Shown: positions 1 through 8,787, numbered from the stretch's first letter. The stretch: 38,048 nucleotides of DNA from Maricaulis sp. (GCF_017642925.1 NZ_JAEPOL010000027.1:1-38048); one strand, 5' to 3'. The notes: generated by a model not told the origin, from the sequence alone. Program-made: numbers and translations.

Positions 1-231
1 ACACAAATTCATGACTGAAGAGAAGACGAATCGGCCGATTGGTTGCGTTTTGCGACTTCGACATCTAGTCGCTGCGAGCTATTCGCAACGCAATTAACGC
101 AATATGTTGGGGTTGAACTGATTTTCAATCACAACCTGATGCGGATTTCCTGTCTTTCTCGTAAGGTTCATTTTTCTCCTGAGAGGCGAGTTTCTCCGTG
201 CGAATCCGGTTCGGGAATTCGCACCGCGCGC

Positions 232-260
232 AAAAACCACCGATCCGGCGATCGGCGGTG
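232..260 (-). terminator. Rho-independent terminator after the QueD-like gene
   Basis: Read on the minus strand, a 9-bp stem with one G-T pair closes a GCCG loop and is followed by five T residues. It begins about 40 bases past the stop codon of the QueD-like gene, so it most likely ends that transcript. The remaining bases at the left edge (1-231) show no gene I can support. Confidence 0.75.
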
Positions 261-298
261 ACAGAAAATCGTGGAAAACTCGAAACTTTCCCGGCGTC

Positions 299-802
299 TC
301 AGCCGAGTTCTTCGTGCAGCCGGTCGCTTTCGGCGAGACGCGCAACGGCGCGAGTCGAACGGTAGATGGCGCTGTTCGAACCGTGCTCGGAACATTCCAC
401 CGATTCCACCCAGCAGCGGCCGCCCGTGGCTTCCCGGACGATCTCGTCCGCCTTGTGGAAGGTCATCTCGGCCATCCGCTCGCAGCTCGTCCCCGGCACC
501 ACCCGGACGCGGGCAATGCCGCGTTCACCCAGCGCTTCCAGCGCCGGGCGTTCCGGATCGTCCTCAGCGACAAGAAGCGAGTGATCGAACATCTCGTGCA
601 GCCAGTCGCGGATCTTGCCGAAACCGCCCTTGCCGAAATCGAGCACCCAGCCGCGCTTGTCGAGCTGTTCGGCGGCAAACACGAAGCGGAAACCGAAGGA
701 ATAACCGTGCAGGAGGCTGCAATCGCTGTCCGCCGCCCATTGCCGCGAGCAACAGGACAGGCCGCGCTCATTGCCATAGGTCTTGGTGGAAAGATGGGCC
801 AT
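299..802 (-). CDS. QueD-like 6-carboxytetrahydropterin/6-pyruvoyltetrahydropterin synthase family protein
   Basis: The 167-residue protein resembles the PTPS/QueD family (T-fold), whose members act in queuosine or pterin synthesis. Visible family features are Cys28 in a C-x3-HG arrangement (CSLLHGYSF), the GWVLDFG strand at 51-57, FDHSLL at 72-77 and a late acidic segment around E133-E136 before IYR. Ordinary QueD uses three histidines for zinc. Here the HGH pair reads HGY, and the upstream AAH histidine is not recognisable (CCSRQWAAD). It may belong to a divergent PTPS-like clade or have a changed activity. I chose the ATG at 802 over one 24 bases upstream because it follows a GAGG-like site and gives a normal N-terminus. 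The gene stands alone between tRNA-Glu and its own terminator. Confidence 0.75.
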   Translation of the reverse strand: MAHLSTKTYGNERGLSCCSRQWAADSDCSLLHGYSFGFRFVFAAEQLDKRGWVLDFGKGGFGKIRDWLHEMFDHSLLVAEDDPERPALEALGERGIARVRVVPGTSCERMAEMTFHKADEIVREATGGRCWVESVECSEHGSNSAIYRSTRAVARLAESDRLHEELG

Positions 803-913
803 TGCCTCACGCTCCCGACATCGCATCCGTGATCAAGGGGACAAACCTGCCCCACCCTCGCCGGCATACCCAGCGATCCTACCACGTCTGCACATGAGAA
901 GGAGGAGATCGCG

Positions 914-988
914 TGGCAGGCCCTAGGGGAATCGAACCCCTCTTTCCAGGTTGAAAACCTGGCGTCCTAACCGATAGACGAAGGGCCC
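914..988 (-). tRNA. tRNA-Glu (TTC anticodon)
   Basis: A full cloverleaf can be read on the minus strand. It has an acceptor stem GGGCCCT/AGGGCCT, a D arm, an anticodon stem CCAGG/CCTGG around loop TTTTCAA (anticodon TTC), a T arm containing GGTTCGATTCC, discriminator G, and an encoded CCA at 914-916. The first acceptor pair is G-U in this reading (G1-U72). It lies downstream of recJ on the same strand and has its own promoter. Confidence 0.95.
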
Positions 989-1005
989 GCGGCGATGAGG
1001 GCCGT

Positions 1006-1034
1006 CGTATAGAAAAGCCTGAGACCGCTTGCAA
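1006..1034 (-). promoter_or_regulatory. Sigma70-type promoter for tRNA-Glu
   Basis: On the minus strand a TTGCAA -35 box (1029-1034) and a TATACG -10 box (1006-1011) are exactly 17 bases apart. Transcription would start a few bases before the tRNA 5' end at 988. The discriminator is G/C-rich, as in many stable-RNA promoters. The -35 box lies within the 14-bp palindrome CCGCTTGCAAGCGG (1025-1038), which could also act as a weak recJ terminator. Confidence 0.6.
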
Positions 1035-1054
1035 GCGGGAATTTCGCAAAAACG

Positions 1055-2860
1055 TCAGTCTTGCGCAGTTGCCAGGTCGTCCAGTTGCAGCTGCACCCGC
1101 TTGCGGCCCTGCCAGGCATCGCACTTCACCCGGCCGACCGCATGCCAGAGCCCCTCGCCCGCGCTGAGCAGCGCCTCTCCGAGCGGGGTGTCGGCGGTGC
1201 GGAAACTGATCCCCTGCACGCTCGCGCCACTGAGATCCTGCAGCGAAAAGCGCACATGGTCGGTGCCGACTCGCTTGGCGAAGCTCACCCGGACCCGGGA
1301 CAGCGCGAAACGCGGTTCCGGATTGCCCTGACCGAAGGGACCGGCGCGCTCGAGCATCTCGGCAAGCTCGACGGTTACGCCGGAGGCTGCCAGCACACCA
1401 TCCGCCTTGAGCGCCATGGCGTCGCCGGCCTCTGCCAGTTCCGGCGCGAGACGCTCGTCCAGATAGGCGACCAGCGCATTGATCCGGTCGGCTTCCACCG
1501 TCAGGCCGCCGGCCATCGCATGGCCACCCCCGGCCAGCAGCAGCCCTTCATGGCGCGCCGCGGCGATGGCGCCGCCGAGATTGACGCCCGGCACGGAGCG
1601 CCCGGATCCCTTGCCAATCGCGACCTCGCCCTGGCGGTCGATGCCGATGACGATGACGGGCTTGGAGAACCGGTCCTTCAGGCGGCCGGCGACAACGCCG
1701 ATCACGCCGGGATGCCAGCCCTCGCCCGACGCAACCAGCACCGCCCTGCCGGCGCCCTGTCGCTCCAGCTGGGCCAGGGCCTCATCCTGCACCGCCGCCT
1801 CGATCGTGCGGCGCTCGGCATTGAGCGCGTCGAGCTCGGCAGCGATACGCGCAGCTTTCGCGGGATCGTCCGTGGTCAGCAAGTGTGCGCCCAGATCGGA
1901 ACGGCCGACCCGGCCCCCGGCATTGATGCGCGGTCCGATCAGGAAACCGGCGTGATAGACGCTGGCCTCGCCGTCGATACCGGCCGCGTCGGCCAGGGCC
2001 TTGATGCCCGGCTGCAGCCACTGGCTCATCACACGCAGCCCCTGGGCCACCAGCGCCCGGTTCAGCCCCTCCAGGGCCACGACATCGCAGATCGTGCCCA
2101 GCGCAGCGAGATCCATCCATTGCATGATGTCCGGCTCGCCGGTCTCGCCGAAGGCGCCGCGCCGCCGGCCTTCGCGATTGAGCGCCGCCAGCAGCACGAA
2201 AGTGACCCCGGCCGCGGCCAGATGACCGCATCCGGACGTGTCGTCGGGTCGATTGGGATTGACGAGTGCCGCAGCCGGCGGGAAGTCGTCGTCCATCAGG
2301 TGATGGTCGATGACGACAATATCGAGCCCGATCCCCGCCCCGTGCCGCAGGGCTTCATGCGCTGCAGCGCCGCAGTCCAGCGTCACCACGAGTTCGGCGC
2401 CGCGTTCGCGCAAGGTCTCGAAAGCCTTCGCAGACGGTCCGTAGCCTTCCTCGATCCGGTCGGGAATGTAGATATCGGCGTCCTGGCCCACATGGCGCAG
2501 CCAGCGTACCAGCTGGGCGGCAGACGTTGCACCGTCGACGTCATAGTCGGCAAAGACTGCAATGCGCCGGCCGGCCTCGACGGCGTCCCAGATCAGCGCG
2601 GCGGCCTTGTCCATGTCGGCGAGTGCCGACGGGTCGGGAAACACGTCGCGCAGACGCGGCGACAGATACAGTCCCGCCGTCTCCGGCGGCACACCGCGTG
2701 CGGCGATGACCCGGGCCAGGGCGTCGGGCAGGCCGTGCTGGCGGGCAATGGTGGTCACGGCAGCCTCATCGGCCTCGCGCAGGCGCCATTTGCGCCCGCT
2801 CAGCGAGTGCTCCACCCCCAGAAGGGCGTCTGTCTGCCGTGTCGTGACGTCCGTGACCAT
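1055..2860 (-). CDS. recJ: Single-stranded-DNA-specific exonuclease RecJ
   Basis: RecJ is a cytoplasmic 5'-3' ssDNA exonuclease used in recombination and mismatch or base-excision repair. The 601-residue protein is full length. The DHH-phosphoesterase metal motifs are present: DYDVDG at 105-110, DCG at 162-164, DHH at 185-187 and GCGHLAAAGV at 210-219. The DHHA1 glycine/histidine motif GGGHAMAGG follows at 444-452, and an OB-like C-terminal part comes after it. The start follows ACAGAGG. The gene begins 12 bases after the glpX stop, so the two are probably cotranscribed, an order common in alphaproteobacteria (often hom-glpX-recJ; hom is not upstream here). Confidence 0.97.
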   Translation of the reverse strand: MVTDVTTRQTDALLGVEHSLSGRKWRLREADEAAVTTIARQHGLPDALARVIAARGVPPETAGLYLSPRLRDVFPDPSALADMDKAAALIWDAVEAGRRIAVFADYDVDGATSAAQLVRWLRHVGQDADIYIPDRIEEGYGPSAKAFETLRERGAELVVTLDCGAAAHEALRHGAGIGLDIVVIDHHLMDDDFPPAAALVNPNRPDDTSGCGHLAAAGVTFVLLAALNREGRRRGAFGETGEPDIMQWMDLAALGTICDVVALEGLNRALVAQGLRVMSQWLQPGIKALADAAGIDGEASVYHAGFLIGPRINAGGRVGRSDLGAHLLTTDDPAKAARIAAELDALNAERRTIEAAVQDEALAQLERQGAGRAVLVASGEGWHPGVIGVVAGRLKDRFSKPVIVIGIDRQGEVAIGKGSGRSVPGVNLGGAIAAARHEGLLLAGGGHAMAGGLTVEADRINALVAYLDERLAPELAEAGDAMALKADGVLAASGVTVELAEMLERAGPFGQGNPEPRFALSRVRVSFAKRVGTDHVRFSLQDLSGASVQGISFRTADTPLGEALLSAGEGLWHAVGRVKCDAWQGRKRVQLQLDDLATAQD

Positions 2861-2872
2861 CCTCTGTCCGTG

Positions 2873-3829
2873 CTAGCCCAGCGGCCGTGCCGACCGGATG
2901 CGCCGCACCGAATGATCGGCCGAATCGAGCAGCAGCGTATGCGTGTGGACACGCCCGCCCGAGGTGCGGACACCGTCGACCAGGTCGCCATCGGTCACGC
3001 CGGTGGCGACGAAGAGGCAGTGGCTGGCAGCCAGTTCGGAAACATCATACTTGCGGTCGAGATCGGTCACGCCGACACGCGCTGCCCGGGCGCGCTCGTC
3101 ATCATTGCGGAAGAACAGGCGGGCCTGCATCTGGCCGCCGATGCACCGCAGCGCCGAGGCCGCCAACACGCCTTCGGGTGCGCCGCCCTGGCCGATATAC
3201 ATGTCGACACCGACGCCGAGACCCGCCGCGCCCATGGCGCCGGCGACATCACCGTCCGGGATCAGGCGCACACGGCCACCGACGGACTTCACACCGTCGA
3301 TGATGTGCTGGTGACGCTCGCGTTCCAGCACGCAGACCGTGATGTCGGACGGGGCGACGCCCTTGGCCTTGGCCAGGTTCTTCACATTCTCCGCCGCGCT
3401 GGCATCCAGGTCGATCACACCGGAGGGCAGACCCGGACCGACGGCGATCTTGTCCATATAGGTGTCCGGCGCGTGCAGCAGGCCGCCGCGCAGCGCAAAG
3501 GAGACCACGGCCAGCGCATTGGCCTGGCCCTTGGCGGTCAGCGAGGTGCCTTCGAGCGGGTCGAGCGCGATATCGATCTCCGGGCCTTCGCCGGTCCCGA
3601 CCTCTTCACCGATATAGAGCATGGGCGCTTCGTCGCGCTCGCCCTCGCCGATCACGATCCGGCCCTTCATCGGCATGGCGTTGAGTCCGTTGCGCAGGGC
3701 GTCGACGGCGGCCTGGTCGGCGGATTCCTTCTCGCCGCGGCCGATCCAGTCAGAGGCCGCAACGGCCGCAGCCTCGGCTGCACGCACCGCCTGCAGCGCC
3801 AGATTTGTCAGGGCACGGGTATCGCTCAT
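2873..3829 (-). CDS. glpX: Class II fructose-1,6-bisphosphatase
   Basis: The protein hydrolyses fructose 1,6-bisphosphate to fructose 6-phosphate in gluconeogenesis. The 318 residues carry the GlpX signatures IGEGERDEAPMLYIGEE and LDPLEGT, which supply metal-binding Asp/Glu residues of the inositol-phosphatase-like fold. A later GGAPEGVLAA segment is also typical. I placed the start at 3829 (MSDTRALTN), which has GGAG just upstream, rather than at an ATG 42 bases earlier that would add an arginine-rich extension. It is followed by recJ. Confidence 0.95.
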   Translation of the reverse strand: MSDTRALTNLALQAVRAAEAAAVAASDWIGRGEKESADQAAVDALRNGLNAMPMKGRIVIGEGERDEAPMLYIGEEVGTGEGPEIDIALDPLEGTSLTAKGQANALAVVSFALRGGLLHAPDTYMDKIAVGPGLPSGVIDLDASAAENVKNLAKAKGVAPSDITVCVLERERHQHIIDGVKSVGGRVRLIPDGDVAGAMGAAGLGVGVDMYIGQGGAPEGVLAASALRCIGGQMQARLFFRNDDERARAARVGVTDLDRKYDVSELAASHCLFVATGVTDGDLVDGVRTSGGRVHTHTLLLDSADHSVRRIRSARPLG

Positions 3830-3876
3830 TCTTCGTCTCCGGTCATCGCCCGGCACACGCCGGGCACACATTGAGT

Positions 3877-4215
3877 TCAGCTTTGCGGGTCTTGTGGCGG
3901 CGTTATGCGCGCTTGTCCCTCATTCACGAAATCGGACGCGCTGGACGGCGTGTCCTGCCCTTCACGGTCTTCCGCCTCGGCATTCAGCGCATCACGGCGC
4001 TCCAGCAGCCGGCGCGCCTGGGCGTCCATTTCCGCGCCTTCGCCACGCGGCAGCGTGCGTTCGGGCACGGTGCGCGGTGCGGCGCGGTCCTCCACACCGG
4101 CTTCCAGACGCTCCTCGACCCAGTCGGGATGCGTGGCTTCCACATCCGGCATATCGACCGCTGCGCAGCCTCCCAGAAGGGCGGCAAGACCCGCGGTCGT
4201 GACAAAGCGATGCAT
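3877..4215 (-). CDS. Small predicted lipoprotein
   Basis: This 112-residue protein has a short hydrophobic leader ending in a lipobox (ALLGGC, Cys17), so it is probably lipidated and envelope-anchored. The mature part is hydrophilic, rich in Glu, Arg and Pro, with a short charged helical stretch (AQARRLLERRDALNAEAEDR). I recognise no domain. A GAGGAG site precedes the ATG. It lies 47 bases upstream of glpX on the same strand and is divergent from phaC. The 83-base gap at 4216-4298 must hold both promoters. A TATACG hexamer at about 4253-4258 is a possible -10 box for phaC, but I see no convincing -35 box. Confidence 0.7.
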   Translation of the reverse strand: MHRFVTTAGLAALLGGCAAVDMPDVEATHPDWVEERLEAGVEDRAAPRTVPERTLPRGEGAEMDAQARRLLERRDALNAEAEDREGQDTPSSASDFVNEGQARITPPQDPQS

Positions 4216-4298
4216 GACAACTCCTCGCGCTGGACGCGCGACGCGCTTTCTATACGCTGATCGGTGTCAGAGTCACCTGCCGAAGACAAGGACAATCG

Positions 4299-6176
4299 AT
4301 GCCGGGCAAGACGGAAAACGACGCGCAAGACCGCGACTCCAACCCCTGGGCCGGCATGACCGCAGCGGAATGGGAGGCGCTTGACGAGGTGTCGCGCAAT
4401 CTCATGCAGGCCTCGCTGAAGTCGCAGAAACTCATGTCCGAGGTCGTCCAGAAGGCGCTGGAAGGCGAAGCTGTGCTGCCCAAAGCCGACCCGTTCAACG
4501 CCGCCCCCGAATTCGGCGAGGTCTGGAATCATATCGTGCACCAGCCCGAACTGATGATGCAGGCCCAGGCCGACCTGATGAAGGGCTATCTCGATCTGTG
4601 GTCGAACACGACGAAACGCTTCATGGCCGGCGAAGACGATGGCGGCGGCGCACCGGTCATCGAGCCGGAAAAGGGCGACAAGCGCTGGAAGAGCGAGGAC
4701 TGGTCTGCCAATCCGGTGTTCGACGCCATCAAGCAGTCCTACCTGCTCAACCAGCATTTCCTGATGGGGCTGGTGCGCAATGTCGAGGGTGTCGACGCGC
4801 GCACCCGGCGCAAGGTGGAATTCCTGACCCGGCAGATAACCGACGCCCTGTCGCCGACCAATTTCGCCCTGACCAATCCGGACGTGCTCCGCGAAACCAT
4901 GGCCTCGCGCGGCGAGAACCTGACCCGAGGCCTGCAGAACCTTATGAGCGATCTGGAGGCCGGTCACGGGCGGCTGGCCCTGCGCCAGACCGACACGGCA
5001 GGCTTCCAGGTCGGCAAGGATCTCGCCACGGCGCCCGGTCAGGTGATCTTCCAGAACGATGTGATGGAGCTGATCCAGTACGCCCCCGCGACCGAGACGG
5101 TGAAGCAGCGGCCGCTGCTGATCGCGCCGCCCTGGATCAACAAGTTCTACATCATGGATCTGCGGGAAAAGAACTCGATGATCCGCTGGCTGACCGAGCA
5201 GGGCTTTACGGTCTTCCTGATTTCCTGGGTCAATCCGGGTCCGGAACTCAAGGACAAGACTTTCGCCGACTACATGCATGAAGGCCTGTTTGCGGCACTG
5301 CACGCGATCGAGGCGGCCACGGGCGAAACATCGGTGAATGCCGTGGGTTACTGCGTCGGCGGCACGCTGCTCGCCAGCGCCCTCGCCTGGCTGGAAGCGG
5401 AAGGTCAGGCCGACCGGATTGCCTCGGCGACCTTCTTCGCCGCCCAGACGGATTTCGAGCAGGCCGGCGACCTCCTGCTGTTCATCGACGAGTACTGGCT
5501 CAAGGAGATCGAGCGCATCATGGACGCCCAGGGCGGCGTGCTGGACGGACGCTCCATGGCCGACACGTTCAACCTGTTGCGCTCGAACGACCTGATCTGG
5601 TCCTTCGTCGTCAACAACTACCTGCTCGGACGCCAGCCACAGGCTTTCGATCTGCTGTACTGGAATTCCGACCAGACCCGCATGCCCAAGGCGCTGCACC
5701 TGTGGTATCTGGACAATCTCTACCGCAATAACCGCCTGTCGCGGGGCGAGCTGGAGCTTGACGGCCACACGCTCGATCTCGGCGCGGTCAAGACACCGGT
5801 CTACATGCAGGCCTCGCGCGAGGACCATATCGCGCCCTACCCGTCCGTCTATCGCGGCGCCAAGCGGTTCGGCGGACCGGTCCGCTTCCTGCTGGCGGGG
5901 TCGGGGCATATTGCCGGCGTGATCAACCATCCGGCCGCCGGCAAGTATCAGCACTGGACGAATGACAAGCTGCCCAAGACCGTCGAAGCCTGGGTCAAGG
6001 GCGCCAAGGAGCATCCCGGCTCCTGGTGGGCCGACTGGCGCGACTGGCTCTATGAACGCTCCGGCGATGACGTGCCGGCCAGAACGCCGGGCGATGGCAA
6101 GCTGAAACCGATCTGTCCGGCTCCGGGCCGCAATGTGCTGGTGCGCAGCGACGCGCCGCAAAAGGCCGACGCCTGA
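4299..6176 (+). CDS. phaC: Class I poly(R)-hydroxyalkanoate synthase
   Basis: PhaC polymerises (R)-3-hydroxyacyl-CoA into storage polyester on granules. The 625-residue length fits class I enzymes. The lipase-like box GYCVGG contains the nucleophile Cys352. The other triad members are Asp509 (SREDHIAP) and His537 (GSGHIAG). The conserved PPWINKFYI segment lies at 277-285. An AAGGA site lies 7 bases before the ATG. No phaA, phaB, phaR or phasin gene adjoins it; the next gene is a SET-domain protein 119 bases downstream. Confidence 0.97.
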   Translation: MPGKTENDAQDRDSNPWAGMTAAEWEALDEVSRNLMQASLKSQKLMSEVVQKALEGEAVLPKADPFNAAPEFGEVWNHIVHQPELMMQAQADLMKGYLDLWSNTTKRFMAGEDDGGGAPVIEPEKGDKRWKSEDWSANPVFDAIKQSYLLNQHFLMGLVRNVEGVDARTRRKVEFLTRQITDALSPTNFALTNPDVLRETMASRGENLTRGLQNLMSDLEAGHGRLALRQTDTAGFQVGKDLATAPGQVIFQNDVMELIQYAPATETVKQRPLLIAPPWINKFYIMDLREKNSMIRWLTEQGFTVFLISWVNPGPELKDKTFADYMHEGLFAALHAIEAATGETSVNAVGYCVGGTLLASALAWLEAEGQADRIASATFFAAQTDFEQAGDLLLFIDEYWLKEIERIMDAQGGVLDGRSMADTFNLLRSNDLIWSFVVNNYLLGRQPQAFDLLYWNSDQTRMPKALHLWYLDNLYRNNRLSRGELELDGHTLDLGAVKTPVYMQASREDHIAPYPSVYRGAKRFGGPVRFLLAGSGHIAGVINHPAAGKYQHWTNDKLPKTVEAWVKGAKEHPGSWWADWRDWLYERSGDDVPARTPGDGKLKPICPAPGRNVLVRSDAPQKADA

Positions 6177-6295
6177 CACGCCCCGCATTCCCGTCCGGAG
6201 TGAGCTGGCGTTTACGCAAACCCTGGGTTTTTCTTGCGCTGCAGCGTATCCTGGCTAGCCTCGACCGCGTATGACCGTGAGACAGGGAGATTGCC

Positions 6296-7000
6296 GTGCA
6301 GGATGCCGCTGCCAACCGCGAACGTCACATGCTCGGCTTCTTCATCGATGCCGATGGCAAACGGCGTTTCGACCGCTTCCACCTGCTTGCCCATGGCGAC
6401 CGGTGGGACGGGGAAATCCTGCGCCTGACACCAGGCCGGTCCGACGCCATCGCGATCGCGGTCTCCGGACGCGTCAACGGCGCGGAACTGGAACTCGATC
6501 TCGACCGCCGCGACCGCCGGCCCGCCGAGGCGCTGCGCGTGCGTGCAGAAACACCGGACATCGATGCTGGCTATATCGGCACGCTGGATCTGCAGCCGCC
6601 GGGAGATGTCCGCACGCGCACCCCCTATGTTCTGGAAGAGGCGCCCGCCGTCCGGCTCGACCCGAGCTCCACGCATGGCTGGGGCACGGTTGCAGTCGCG
6701 CCGCTGGCCAAAGGCGCCGAAGTCCTTCCGATCCGCGGTCCGTTCAGCGCGGTGCAGACCCCCTATTCCTTCCGGACCTCCAACGGCCGTCATGTCGAAC
6801 CGACCGGCTATGGCCATTTCGTGAACCATGCCTGCGAGCCGAGCTGCGAGATTGTCTACCGGCCGGACGGGCGGCCTGTGCTTGTCGCGCGCCGCGATCT
6901 TCCAGCCGGAACCGAAATCACCTTCGACTACACGGCAACCGAGGGGAAACTGGCCAACAGCTTTGCCTGTCTTTGCCCCGCTGACGCGCATAAAATCTGA
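6296..7000 (+). CDS. SET-domain protein, possible protein lysine methyltransferase
   Basis: The last ~115 of 234 residues match the SET fold. HGWGTVAVAPLAKGAEV (127-143) is the SET N-terminal strand pair, GYGHFVNHACEPSC (171-184) is the NHxCxPN-type pseudoknot motif, and GTEITFDYTATEG (205-217) is the GxExTxDY motif. A short cysteine pair (CLC, 225-227) recalls a partial post-SET zinc site. Members use S-adenosylmethionine to methylate lysines, but the bacterial target cannot be named from sequence. Residues 1-110 form a beta-rich, Arg/Asp-rich N-terminal part that I do not recognise. The start is GTG with AGGGAGA six bases upstream. No histone-like gene is next to it. Confidence 0.8.
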   Translation: MQDAAANRERHMLGFFIDADGKRRFDRFHLLAHGDRWDGEILRLTPGRSDAIAIAVSGRVNGAELELDLDRRDRRPAEALRVRAETPDIDAGYIGTLDLQPPGDVRTRTPYVLEEAPAVRLDPSSTHGWGTVAVAPLAKGAEVLPIRGPFSAVQTPYSFRTSNGRHVEPTGYGHFVNHACEPSCEIVYRPDGRPVLVARRDLPAGTEITFDYTATEGKLANSFACLCPADAHKI

Positions 7001-7096
7001 ACAAAATCCTGAGATTGCAGCGCTCTGCCCTTGCTCCCACGGCACCGCGCTGCAAAGACTGCGGCCAGACCGTTAACGCTGCGACGAGGACAGGAC

Positions 7097-8281
7097 ATGC
7101 TCGACACCCGATCGCTTGTCAGCGCCCTTGCGCTTATCCTGACGATCGGGATCCTGCTGCACTTCGTGAACTGGCGCATCCACCGTACCAGCGAGGGCGC
7201 GAAATTCTGGTGTATCGGGCTGAGCGTCCAGACCGTCGGCCTCTTCCTGTCGGCCGCCTTCAATATCGGTCCGGACACCGACCCGGTCTTTCTCTTCTGC
7301 ATGAACATGATGGTCAGTTCCGGCCATGTCCTGATGCTGTTCGGAACCGCCTCCTTTGCCGAACGCCCCTTCCGGCCGTATGTCTATGTCCTCCTTATCG
7401 GCATCATGGCCCTGGGCTATGGCTGGTTCTGCCTGGTCGACACGAATGTCATCGGCCGGGTGCTGACACTCGCGAGCATCCTGATCGCGACGAACATGCT
7501 CAGTCTCACCCGGCTGTGGACCATCGCCCGGCGCGACGGACCGGACGGCGCCGTGGTGCTGGGTGCCGCCATGATCGCCACGATTCTGGTCTCGGCCGCC
7601 CTGTTCGGTCTGCAGCTGACCAACGGCGCGGCGGTCCAGAATGTCTATGACAGCGACAACCCGCTCCTGCCCGTTGCCGTAATGACGCTGATCGCCTTCG
7701 AGACGACGACGATCTTCGGCTATCTGCTGCTGAGCGCGGGCTATTCCCAGGCCCGGCTGAGCGAATTGGCGCTCACCGACCCGCTGACCGCGCTGGCCAA
7801 TCGCCGCGCCTTCGATCGCGAGATCGTGCGGCGGCTGGCAACGGCGAGCGCGCCGGACCGCCAGATCGCGATGATCCTGTTTGACATCGACCGCTTCAAG
7901 CAGGTCAACGACACGCATGGCCATGATGTCGGCGACCGGGTTCTGCAGCATATCGCCACGATTGCCCGCTCGGTCTCCCGGCGGCGCGATGTGCTGGCCC
8001 GCATCGGCGGCGAGGAGTTCGCCATCATCGTCGACGAACGCGACAGCACGGCCCTGGAGCCCCTGGCCGGCCGCCTGCGCTCGGCAGTCGAGGCGTCGCC
8101 GGCGCGGGTCGAGGGACTGCATGTCCCGGTCACGGTCTCGGCAGGGTGCGCCCGTGCGGTCTGCCGCGATGCGGCCGATGTGGAAAAACTGTTCCGCGCC
8201 GCCGACACGGCGCTCTACGCCGCAAAGTCGAACGGCCGCAACCGGGTGGAAATGGCGCCCGCCTCCGCCGGAACAGCCTAG
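7097..8281 (+). CDS. Membrane-bound diguanylate cyclase (GGDEF)
   Basis: The 394-residue protein makes cyclic di-GMP. About six or seven hydrophobic helices fill the first ~215 residues, forming a membrane sensor of unknown ligand. The C-terminal GGDEF domain has the active site GGEEF (304-308), preceded by the usual FDIDRFKQVND metal/substrate motif. An RxxD inhibitory site (RRRD, 295-298) lies exactly five residues before GGEEF, so product inhibition is expected. There is no EAL domain. I chose the ATG at 7097, after GAGGACAGGAC, over one 66 bases earlier because it begins directly before the first membrane helix. The stop overlaps the convergent DUF6702 stop by four bases. Confidence 0.92.
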   Translation: MLDTRSLVSALALILTIGILLHFVNWRIHRTSEGAKFWCIGLSVQTVGLFLSAAFNIGPDTDPVFLFCMNMMVSSGHVLMLFGTASFAERPFRPYVYVLLIGIMALGYGWFCLVDTNVIGRVLTLASILIATNMLSLTRLWTIARRDGPDGAVVLGAAMIATILVSAALFGLQLTNGAAVQNVYDSDNPLLPVAVMTLIAFETTTIFGYLLLSAGYSQARLSELALTDPLTALANRRAFDREIVRRLATASAPDRQIAMILFDIDRFKQVNDTHGHDVGDRVLQHIATIARSVSRRRDVLARIGGEEFAIIVDERDSTALEPLAGRLRSAVEASPARVEGLHVPVTVSAGCARAVCRDAADVEKLFRAADTALYAAKSNGRNRVEMAPASAGTA

Positions 8282-8787
8282 CGCTCGAAACGCACGCGCA
8301 CCGGCGCGCGGCGCCCGGGCCCCTGCATCGCCGTGCGGACATGGGACTGGAAGCGCAGATTGGTCATCATCACCTGGTCGTCGAAGGCTTCGGCGAGGAG
8401 ATCATTGTCGACGATGAAGCTTTCGGTTTCCGACGGCGGCGGCGCGACAAAATAGATCCAGGCGAACTCGCCATCGACCTCGGCGCCGACATAGCTCAGA
8501 TCGAACAACGCGCCCTCACCGTCCGCCATCCGGAAACGCTCACCGGCATAGGCGCCGACCGTTTCCAGCCCGGCTTCGGTCCCGAGGAATTGCGCCGCGT
8601 CCTGTTCATCGCGATCGAGCGCAGTCAGGAGGTCGTGGGCGAACAGCCGGTGCACGATCTCCATCTCGCCGGTGCGCGGATTGACGGCGATCTCGGTGAC
8701 ACCGGCATGGACGCGATGGGCACTGGCCGGCGCTGCCACAAGCAGAACACCGGCCAGGCTCGTCAGAAGTGTGCGAAGCCGCAGCAT
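8278..8787 (-). CDS. Secreted DUF6702 family protein
   Basis: The 169-residue protein has a clear signal peptide (residues 1-23, cleavage after ASA) and begins HRVHAGVTEI, typical of the uncharacterised DUF6702 family. Family-like features are the EIVHRLFAHDL segment and a C-terminal beta-rich region. It starts 15 bases after the M1 peptidase stop and is almost certainly cotranscribed with it. I recall DUF6702 genes beside M1 peptidase genes in other phyla, which would suggest a shared periplasmic role, but the function is unknown. GGAAGGA precedes the ATG. Its stop codon overlaps that of the convergent GGDEF gene in the sequence CTAG. Confidence 0.8.
   Translation of the reverse strand: MLRLRTLLTSLAGVLLVAAPASAHRVHAGVTEIAVNPRTGEMEIVHRLFAHDLLTALDRDEQDAAQFLGTEAGLETVGAYAGERFRMADGEGALFDLSYVGAEVDGEFAWIYFVAPPPSETESFIVDNDLLAEAFDDQVMMTNLRFQSHVRTAMQGPGRRAPVRVRFER

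Noticed and set aside
43-261. A 72-codon open frame at the left edge
   Set aside because: It has no recognisable motif or ribosome site and runs into the terminator of the QueD-like gene.
803-913. Possible preQ1 riboswitch upstream of the QueD-like gene
   Set aside because: I could not find the conserved preQ1 core or an A-rich pseudoknot tail in the leader; only a weak GGGG/CCCC pairing is present.
1061-3874. A 937-codon open frame on the plus strand, antisense to recJ and glpX
   Set aside because: It mirrors the codon bias of the real genes in GC-rich DNA and has no recognisable domain; both opposite genes have full family motifs.
3984-6188. A 734-codon open frame opposite phaC
   Set aside because: It covers phaC and the lipoprotein gene with no motif of its own; the sequence is a shadow of PhaC codon use.
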